A stretch of DNA of 33,845 nt, from the NCBI GenBank assembly GCA_038528235.1, contig JBCBEX010000048.1:1-33845 (forward strand), in the 5' to 3' direction. The DNA is from JBCBEX01 sp038528235. Its GTDB lineage: Bacteria; Bacteroidota; Rhodothermia; Rhodothermales; Rubricoccaceae. Position numbers and translations under genes: made by a program. Shown here in pieces: positions 28,368-33,845 of the stretch (the first letter of the stretch is position 1; the number at the start of each line of letters is the position of its first letter). The notes under the pieces are model-generated. The model was not told where the DNA came from, made no database searches, and saw nothing but the letters and a program-made list of their open reading frames with translations.

Positions 28368-28832
28368 TCACGAGAGGGACGGCACCATGAGAGGCCAATA
28401 CATCAGGACGAGGACCGTGAGCCAGATCAGGTGCCCGATGCCGACGCCCATTGCCACGCGCTTGGCTGCGCTCGCATCGCCGGCGCTGACCTTCTTCCAG
28501 GCCGGACGCGTGATCGCATAGTGCGCGCCGAGGGCGACGAGGAGCAGCGTGACGCTCGTGTGATAGGGCCACTTCGCGATGTTGTAGTTGATGGCCGTGC
28601 CTGGCCACATCTCCGCGATGATGATGTTCGCCGTTCCGAAGATGAAGGTCAAAAGGATGAAGAGCCCGACCTGGCTGATGGACTTCCCAACGTCTTTGGC
28701 GAGCGCCGCGCGTGCATCGCCGGAGACCGCCACGACGCTCCGTGCCTGGCCCGCCAGACGCAGCGCCAGCCCAAACCACGCGGCGGCCGTGGCAATGTGC
28801 GCGATAACCAGGATGTATTTGACAAGGAGCAT
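28368..28832 (-). CDS. Small four-helix integral membrane protein (CopD/DUF2269-like)
   Basis: A 154-residue protein with four hydrophobic segments: about 5-24 ('KYILVIAHIATAAAWFGLAL'), 52-72 ('VGLFILLTFIFGTANIIIAE'), 86-104 ('HTSVTLLLVALGAHYAIT') and 131-148 ('IGHLIWLTVLVLMYWPLM'). The His in the first and third segments and the overall layout resemble small CopD/DUF2269-type membrane proteins, some of which bind haem or copper. I cannot confirm a cofactor. It sits between the tubulin-like gene (138 nt upstream) and the 728-residue gene on the same strand, so it may belong to the same transcript or be a bystander. Confidence 0.75.
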   Translation of the reverse strand: MLLVKYILVIAHIATAAAWFGLALRLAGQARSVVAVSGDARAALAKDVGKSISQVGLFILLTFIFGTANIIIAEMWPGTAINYNIAKWPYHTSVTLLLVALGAHYAITRPAWKKVSAGDASAAKRVAMGVGIGHLIWLTVLVLMYWPLMVPSLS

Positions 28833-28970
28833 GGTAAGGTGATTAGCTAAGCAGACTTAGTGACGTAGGACGACTGGTCGGACTGGGGGTACGAAGCGAT
28901 TCTGGTGCTCCCGACGGTGGACTCAGTACGGCTTGCACTATCCGTGTAGCACCGTCCATACAGCAAGGGC

Positions 28971-31900
28971 TTATCCGCGTAGTGCGTCGAGCTTGGCGTC
29001 CACGACGCTGTCCCAGCGGGAGCGAAGTGCGGATCGCTCGTCGGCACTCTGGTAGACCGAAGACTCCTCACGCAGCTTGTCCATGAGGTTGGCTGCGCTC
29101 TGGCCCGCCGTGTTGGCCTTCGTCGGCCCGTAGGCATAGAGGAAGTAGCGTTCGATCTCGTCGAGCAGATCGCGGAGGAGATCGGCGCTCTGCTCGGGGA
29201 GCCGTTCGTCAGCAGGGTCGGCCTGGGGATAGGCTAGCACGGCGTCGAGCAGGCTTGGCGTGCCTTCGAGACCAGGCACGGCCTTCGCACCTGCATAGAA
29301 CGCGTGCCGGGCGATGGTCTGCGGCTGCGTCATCGGGTACTGCTGGCGGTCGCGAGCACGGGCATCGTCCGCCTTCTCCAAGGCTTGATCCACGATGGCC
29401 GGGTTGAAGAGCAGCGCGCCGTGCAATTCGTGGAGTTGCCCCAATACGGGCTCACCGTGGATCCGCACGAGCTGCGGCCCGGCGGTGCCAGTGAACTCCC
29501 ACACCTCGCGTCCGTCCTCGCGGACGACCTTGAACAGTCCGTGCGCGAGCCCACGCAAGAGCGCCGCGTCGATGCGCTGCATGTCCTGCGCGTGGAACGC
29601 CTCGTTGAGATCAGGGAGGTAGGCCGGGAGGTGCCAGCGCTTGTCGAGGTGCGGCGTCACGGAGCGCACGTCGGCCTGCCCGGTGAGCTTGCGGATGCGT
29701 TCCTGGTAGGCGCGGAAGTAGGCCCCGGCGGCGCGGCCCTCGTCGCGGTCCCCGGCGGAGAACTTCGGGAAGTCCTGGGCGGTGAGGCCGTAGAGCGACT
29801 GGTAGCGCACCACCTCGCGGCGCGAGAAGGCCGCATCCTCCACGCGTCCCTCGCCGAGCCACGCCTCGCGTTGGTCCTCGTGCAGCGATTCGAGCGACTC
29901 CGGATGCAGGCCCCAGAACTTGATCCGCGCCGTTCCGGGCGCCTCGGGCACGAACGGCCGAGCCAGGTTGTCGAGGCGCTTGAGTTGGTCGCCCATGTAA
30001 GCGTCCTCGTTCGTGGCCTCGCCCGCGTCCTTCGTGGCTTGGGCTTCGCGGCGCAGCGCCTCCATCACGTTGAGGTCGAGGCGGTCCACCTTGCCGAGCT
30101 GCGCGCGGCACCACGCGACGACATCCTGCCGGAACTGCGCCTCGGTCGTTGAAGCGACCTGCGCCTCGATGCGCTCGCCCAGCCGGGCAGCCACGAAACG
30201 GCGGTACTGTCCGAGGTAGATCTCGCGGGCGATTTCCTCGGGCAACATCGTGCCGACGAACTGCAGCCGGATGTCCTCCCACAGCGCCTCCTTGGCGGCC
30301 TGTGTGGCGAGCACGAATCGCTTTGTCGGGTCGGCGACGCGCTCGTGCTCGGCCGCGCGCTGGTTGCGCTCGCGCAGGAGCGCGTTGCGCGTCTCGCGGA
30401 GGTTCTGGAAGTAGCGCTCCCATTCGCTCAGCATCGCCTGGAGTGCCCGCAGCGTCTCGCGCAGCACCAACTCGGTAAGCCGGTCCTTGTAATAACGCTG
30501 CAGCGACCGCTTCTGCCGCGTCGCCTTGTCGCGGTACTCCTCCACGAAGTCCTTGAAGCGATTGTCGAGCAGCCGTCGCAGTACGCCTTGGTCGAGGGCC
30601 GTGCGGACGCGGTCCTCGGGCGACTCGATCACGTCTTCGGTCTCGGGGTCGTCGTAGGACTCCCGATAGCGGTCCAGGCCAGCCTTACGCTGCTCATTCT
30701 CGGGACCGAGCGTGCGAAGACGGTCTTCGAGCAGCAGCGTCGTCTCGTAGAGCACCGTGCGGACCGACACCGGGTGGAGTGCCTCGGGAGAGCGTAGCAT
30801 CCATGTGTTGAGGCGATACGCCTGTCCGCCCGCGCCGCTTGGTTCGTCGTAATCGCGCAGCAGGATTTGATTCGTGAGGAAGACCTTGTTTTCGTCGATG
30901 GCCTTCTTGACGCGCTCGCCGAGCGCCCATAGGGCCTCCTCGACGTCCTGCACGTGGTCGGCGGCCAGCGCCCGCTCGCTCAACTCCTCGTCGATGAGCT
31001 CGGCCTGGGCCGCGAGTTGCGCGACTTCGGCGTCCTCGCTGATACGCTTCTCGATCTCGTCGTCGATGGACTGGAGAAACGACTGCGCGAGGGGCATCGT
31101 CGGGCGCCCCTGCTTGTCTTGCAGGCGCGTCTGCGCAAAGGCCTGCCGGAAGAACGGCTGCGGGTTCTCGTCGGAGGCATAGGACAAGAGCAGTTGCGGG
31201 TAGCGCTCCTCGATCTTCGGTCGCGTGCGCGCTACGCCCGCCTGGAGGTCGCGCTCATACTGCCGCAACTCTTGCTCGAAGTCGTCGTCGAGCTTGAGCC
31301 AGGCGTCGGAGAGGTTGTCGGTGCTCCAGCGCAGCGCGCAATACTGCACGAGGTCGTCGTACGGGTACGTCAGCGTCGCCACGCCCGCGCCGCCGTAGCG
31401 CGCCCGTCCTTCCGACTCGATTAAGCTCAGGATGCGGTTGTCCTCGACCGAGAAGGCATCCGCCGCGATGGGCGTGAAGAGCTGGACGTAGAGCGTCTTG
31501 ATGACCTGATCGATGTAGTTGCCGAAGCCGCCGAGGTTTTCGCCCGCCGTGTTCTCGTAGTCGTAGAGGAAGCTGAAGCGATAGGGGAGGTGCTCGTCGG
31601 TGAGCGCGAGGCTCGGGCGGCCCATCAAGTCTGTCTGTCCGGGGCGGTATTCCAGTTCGATCGTGACGCCCTCGTTCTTGATGATGGCGTCGAGTTCCTT
31701 CATCGACGCATAGGTGTTCGCGCGGACGTTCTCCCACTCCGTTGCGTCGAGCGTGTTCGAGAGCACGAGTGTGTCCGGAAGGATGAAAGCGCCCCGCACG
31801 AGGACGTTCTTTTTCCCGAAGCGGCGGTCGAGGAGTTCGCGCAGGTAAAGCGCGGTCTGGAGGAAGATGCCCGCGCCCGTGCCACCTGCGAGCGTGCAGC

Positions 31901-32333
31901 AGATCATCACCCGCACCGCCGAGAGCGAGTCGTCACCCGTGGCTCGGAAGACCTCACCGATCTGGCTCTGGAGTGCGGTCAGCTTGCCGTTCTCCATCGC
32001 GGCGCGGTAGGCGAGGCGCGACACCTGGCGCACCTGCCCGGCCCCGTCGGTGAGGAGCTTCCGTCGGAGTTCGCGGTCCTCGTCCTGGAACCAGTCGCGG
32101 ACGTGCTCCTCGGCGTGGTAGAGGTATTGCCCGACGGTCCAATTCGTGCTCGTCTGCGTCACGCGCCCCTTGAGGTGACGCAGTTGCTTGATGTCGTTGA
32201 CGTTGGTGTCGAACGCATGGACGGCGATGCGCGACCGGCGCTCGGGCGGGATCATGCCGTAGACGCGGTCGACGATGCTCGACCCGACGCCGCCGAGGCC
32301 GATGAGGAGCGTGGGGACTTCGTGCATAGCCAA
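28971..32333 (-). CDS. Tubulin/FtsZ-superfamily GTPase (Tubulin_2-like), 1120 residues
   Basis: The N-terminus 'VPTLLIGLGGVGSSIVDRVYG' matches the first nucleotide-binding loop of tubulin/FtsZ folds. 'MICCTLAGGTGAGIFLQTAL' carries the tubulin signature GGTGAG (150-155). 'SNTLDATEWENVRANTYASMKELDAI' resembles the segment after the T5/T6 region that holds the base-contacting Asn. The remaining about 750 residues are helical and charged ('EYRDKATRQKRSLQRYYKDRL', 'EWERYFQNLRETRNALLRERN') and unlike FtsZ. Family knowledge: divergent long tubulin-like proteins of this kind have been described by comparative genomics and linked to predicted membrane-remodelling systems with vWA, GTPase and OmpA-like partners; none of those partners is recognisable here. 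The start at 32333 gives the glycine loop at the usual distance. It is preceded by the STAS-like gene, 76 nt away. Confidence 0.88.
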   Translation of the reverse strand: MAMHEVPTLLIGLGGVGSSIVDRVYGMIPPERRSRIAVHAFDTNVNDIKQLRHLKGRVTQTSTNWTVGQYLYHAEEHVRDWFQDEDRELRRKLLTDGAGQVRQVSRLAYRAAMENGKLTALQSQIGEVFRATGDDSLSAVRVMICCTLAGGTGAGIFLQTALYLRELLDRRFGKKNVLVRGAFILPDTLVLSNTLDATEWENVRANTYASMKELDAIIKNEGVTIELEYRPGQTDLMGRPSLALTDEHLPYRFSFLYDYENTAGENLGGFGNYIDQVIKTLYVQLFTPIAADAFSVEDNRILSLIESEGRARYGGAGVATLTYPYDDLVQYCALRWSTDNLSDAWLKLDDDFEQELRQYERDLQAGVARTRPKIEERYPQLLLSYASDENPQPFFRQAFAQTRLQDKQGRPTMPLAQSFLQSIDDEIEKRISEDAEVAQLAAQAELIDEELSERALAADHVQDVEEALWALGERVKKAIDENKVFLTNQILLRDYDEPSGAGGQAYRLNTWMLRSPEALHPVSVRTVLYETTLLLEDRLRTLGPENEQRKAGLDRYRESYDDPETEDVIESPEDRVRTALDQGVLRRLLDNRFKDFVEEYRDKATRQKRSLQRYYKDRLTELVLRETLRALQAMLSEWERYFQNLRETRNALLRERNQRAAEHERVADPTKRFVLATQAAKEALWEDIRLQFVGTMLPEEIAREIYLGQYRRFVAARLGERIEAQVASTTEAQFRQDVVAWCRAQLGKVDRLDLNVMEALRREAQATKDAGEATNEDAYMGDQLKRLDNLARPFVPEAPGTARIKFWGLHPESLESLHEDQREAWLGEGRVEDAAFSRREVVRYQSLYGLTAQDFPKFSAGDRDEGRAAGAYFRAYQERIRKLTGQADVRSVTPHLDKRWHLPAYLPDLNEAFHAQDMQRIDAALLRGLAHGLFKVVREDGREVWEFTGTAGPQLVRIHGEPVLGQLHELHGALLFNPAIVDQALEKADDARARDRQQYPMTQPQTIARHAFYAGAKAVPGLEGTPSLLDAVLAYPQADPADERLPEQSADLLRDLLDEIERYFLYAYGPTKANTAGQSAANLMDKLREESSVYQSADERSALRSRWDSVVDAKLDALRG

Positions 32334-32409
32334 CTAAGGAGAGGTGCTTGGGAGATCTACTCCAACCTACGCGAAACCGCGCACTCTTTGGTCAGGGCGA
32401 TCTCGCGTT

Positions 32410-32790
32410 CTACGCGACGAAGGCAGCAGCCCACCGACGGGCCTCGGCGGCATGCTGAAAGACGCGGACGGGAAACGGCAGCGCAGCCTGCTGCATCGCA
32501 AAGTCGAGGGCACGGGCGACGTACTCAGCCCCAGCCACGTAGGCAATCGCGGCGATGGAATCCTCGGCTTCGTCTTTCAAGTCCTCGATGAGTTCCCGGT
32601 GGCGTTCAGACAGGCCGAGCTTCCAGAGCCGTGGCCCGGCGATTTCCACGATCACAACCAGACGCTCGGGGCCTTCGAGCAGGTCCTCAACGTGCTCCAG
32701 AAACGCATCGATGGCGCGCGGCGATGGGGCGTCCTCGATGGTGACGTGGACGAGCGGAAACTCGCGTTCGTCGAAGGTGGCAAACGACAT
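32410..32790 (-). CDS. SpoIIAA/STAS-like small protein
   Basis: A 126-residue protein beginning 'MSFATFDEREFPLVHVTIED'. The pattern of a strand, then 'SPRAIDAFLEHVEDLL', a strand 'RLVVIVEI', a helix 'SERHRELIEDLKDEAEDSI', a strand 'AAIAYVAG', a helix, then 'PFPVRVFQHAAEARRWAAAF' matches the SpoIIAA-like (STAS/SEC14-like) single-domain fold. Family knowledge: members bind lipids, nucleotides or partner proteins and often act as regulators; no enzymatic role is implied. It is the first gene of the minus-strand block and lies 76 nt upstream of the tubulin-like gene, so it may regulate or recruit it. It is divergent from the truncated carbonic-anhydrase gene, 76 nt between starts. Confidence 0.75.
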   Translation of the reverse strand: MSFATFDEREFPLVHVTIEDAPSPRAIDAFLEHVEDLLEGPERLVVIVEIAGPRLWKLGLSERHRELIEDLKDEAEDSIAAIAYVAGAEYVARALDFAMQQAALPFPVRVFQHAAEARRWAAAFVA

Positions 32791-32866
32791 CAGTCGGGAG
32801 GTGCAGCGCTAGCGTGATCGGTAGGACGTGCGGAAGTATACTCGTAGTCCAGCCACCACTTCTACG

Positions 32867-33103
32867 ATGACGACCTCGTTCCTGGGCCTGGCCCCGACCT
32901 TCGACGCCACCAACTTCATTGCCGACACCGCCATCGTCCTCGGCGATGTCACGCTCGGGCGACACGCGAGCATCTGGTACGGCGCCTCTCTGCGCGGCGA
33001 CGTGCACTGGATCGAGATTGGCGCGGAGAGCAACGTCCAAGACAACGCGACCATCCACGTGTCGCGGGGGACGCATCCATGTCGTCGCGTGGCCTTTTTG
33101 TGA
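32867..33103 (+). pseudogene. Truncated 5' copy of a gamma-carbonic-anhydrase gene
   Basis: From the ATG at 32867, 72 codons align without gaps to the first 72 codons of the complete-looking copy at 33566: 60 of 72 residues and about 163 of 216 nucleotides identical by hand count. Most of the differences are synonymous third positions. After 'SRGTHPC' the similarity stops at 33082, the frame runs six more codons and ends at TGA (33101-33103). It keeps the first left-handed beta-helix turns and the zinc-ligand-like H64 but loses the later pair of His ligands, so it cannot be an active enzyme. Its third-codon bases are almost all G/C, as in the surrounding chromosome, so I read it as the native gene broken by an insertion. 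Confidence 0.88.
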
Positions 33104-33134
33104 TCTCACCCTTTCGTGCTCAATCCTCCACGCC

Positions 33135-33569
33135 TTGGGCTTCGCCGAGCACCCACAGACCGTCGCTGAGCACATCAAACGACGCCGCTTCGAACTCGGC
33201 ATCTCGCAACTGCAGCTGGCGCAGCGCCTCGACGCCTGCGTGTACACCGTCATCACCTGGGAGTGTCACGACAACAACCCTTCCTTCGCCTTCTGGCCGG
33301 GTCTCATCGACTTCCTCGGCTACGATCCCTACGGCGAGCCGAGGACGCTAGGCGAGTGCCTGTCGTGGCTGCGTCGGCGCAACGGCGTCGAGTTGCCCGC
33401 CTGTGCTGAGATGATCGGGGTCGGTACCTCCACGCTCAGGTTCTGGGAGCGGGGTGGCAAACCCACCAATGCTCGCACTCGTTACCTACTTCGAACGTAC
33501 CTCGCCTACGAACGAGCTCGGTTGAAACTGCCCGTTTCCTTCGGTATTGATCCCGACCGCCCGATATGA
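33135..33569 (+). CDS. Double helix-turn-helix (XRE-type) protein inserted in a gamma-carbonic-anhydrase locus
   Basis: About 144 residues from a TTG at 33135; no in-frame ATG or GTG exists between the insertion point and the conserved region, so the start is uncertain. The first HTH unit covers 'TVAEHIKRRRFELGISQLQLAQ' through 'VYTVITWE' and ends with the family-typical 'WPGLIDFLGYDPYGEP'. The second covers 'TLGECLSWLRRRNGVELPACAEMIGV' and 'TSTLRFWERG'. I recall short two-HTH genes with this layout ('TLGEHIRKRRLDLGL'-like opening and 'IIEFLGY.P' between units) scattered in many bacteria without known function. Its TGA overlaps the ATG of the next carbonic-anhydrase copy (ATGA), so the two are translationally coupled. 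Third-position bases are mixed, unlike the GC-rich neighbours, pointing to transfer. Confidence 0.75.
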   Translation: MGFAEHPQTVAEHIKRRRFELGISQLQLAQRLDACVYTVITWECHDNNPSFAFWPGLIDFLGYDPYGEPRTLGECLSWLRRRNGVELPACAEMIGVGTSTLRFWERGGKPTNARTRYLLRTYLAYERARLKLPVSFGIDPDRPI

Positions 33570-33845
33570 TTGCGCCTTTCCTGAATCACGCGCCTCAATA
33601 CGACGAGACGAACTTCATTGCCGAGACGGCCATCGTGCTGGGCAACGTCACCCTTGGAGCCCACGCTAGCATTTGGTACGGGGCCTCATTGCGAGGGGAC
33701 GTGCATTGGATCGAGATCGGTGCCGAGAGCAACGTCCAAGACAATGTGACGATTCATGTCTCTCGTGGGACTCATCCGTGTGACGTCCATGAGCGAGTGA
33801 CGATAGGGCACAATGCCGTAGTCCACGGCGCTATTGTAGAGTCCG
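33566..33845 (+). CDS. Gamma-class carbonic anhydrase-like hexapeptide protein, C-terminus outside window
   Basis: 93 residues are visible from the ATG at 33566 and the frame is open to the window edge. It shows the left-handed beta-helix pattern 'ETAIVLGNVTLGAHASIWYGASLRGDVHWIEIG', 'ESNVQDNVTIHVS' and 'VTIGHNAVVHGAIVES'. The three zinc-ligand histidines of gamma-carbonic anhydrases correspond to H64, H82 and H87, all present. Family knowledge: trimers with zinc or iron hydrate CO2, though many YrdA/PaaY-like relatives have weak or unproven activity. The start codon overlaps the stop of the HTH gene. Codon third positions are less GC-rich than those of the broken copy at 32867, so this copy, or at least its 5' part, appears imported. 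Confidence 0.9.
   Translation, partial: MIAPFLNHAPQYDETNFIAETAIVLGNVTLGAHASIWYGASLRGDVHWIEIGAESNVQDNVTIHVSRGTHPCDVHERVTIGHNAVVHGAIVES

Larger units (their letters stand above)
32867..33781. mobile_element. HTH-gene insertion bounded by a gamma-carbonic-anhydrase 5'-end direct repeat
   Basis: Direct copies of the first 72 codons of the gene (32867-33082 and 33566-33781) enclose 483 nt containing only the double-HTH gene. No recombinase or terminal inverted repeat is seen. The right boundary of the foreign DNA lies beyond the window. The layout parallels the thiC locus at 14098-15068. Confidence 0.55.

Noticed and set aside
32919..33134. Upstream extension of the HTH frame through the truncated carbonic-anhydrase copy
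   Set aside because: That stretch is the host gene read in a shifted frame and has low-complexity residues; the HTH similarity begins after the junction.

Overview
The window looks like chromosome from a GC-rich Bacteroidota-related bacterium of the Rhodothermota/Rhodothermales kind. This is an inference from several signs: lipoproteins, two secreted proteins ending in a type IX secretion-like sorting module ('PNP' plus 'Y.L....G..V..Y/FD..GR.VA'), start codons preceded by pyrimidine-rich leaders with no Shine-Dalgarno sequence, and an S9 glutamyl-endopeptidase-like gene typical of such lineages. No rRNA, tRNA, CRISPR array, transposase or integrase was seen.

Layout. 0-4.7 kb holds envelope and secreted proteins: a partial S9 peptidase (-), a SPOR lipoprotein (+), a CIA30 protein (+) and a serine beta-lactamase-fold hydrolase with a TPR-like tail (-). 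4.8-8.9 kb is a tight minus-strand operon: HerA-like ATPase, then a 7TM LytS-type histidine kinase, then a LytTR response regulator. 9.1-13.0 kb (+) has an M90/MtfA-like metallopeptidase, a group II PLP decarboxylase and a secreted Asp-box propeller protein. 13.1-17.1 kb (-) has a lipoprotein with a beta-helix-like repeat domain, then thiC behind a TPP riboswitch. A DUF3368/UPF0175 toxin-antitoxin pair sits directly downstream of thiC, flanked by a second, diverged copy of the thiC 3' end. 17.3-22.6 kb has a secreted protein with a sorting domain, L-lactate dehydrogenase, an HtrA-type protease and a small Cys/His protein, closed by a strong hairpin terminator.

22.7-32.8 kb is the most distinctive block, entirely on the minus strand: a SpoIIAA/STAS-like protein, a 1120-aa tubulin/FtsZ-superfamily GTPase (Tubulin_2 type), a small four-helix membrane protein, a 728-aa membrane/coiled-coil protein of unknown family, and a 1063-aa membrane-anchored protein. 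The last keeps the outline of an SF2 helicase (MrfA/DUF1998-like) but has lost its ATPase motifs. I propose that these form a membrane-associated cytoskeletal system.

32.8-33.8 kb holds a truncated 5' copy of a gamma-carbonic-anhydrase gene, then a double-HTH regulator gene, then a second, diverged and apparently functional carbonic-anhydrase gene that overlaps the HTH stop codon. This arrangement mirrors the thiC/toxin-antitoxin locus. At both places a small accessory gene module lies between two diverged copies of the end of a housekeeping gene, with no recombinase. The tubulin block and this repeated insertion architecture are the two observations most worth pursuing.
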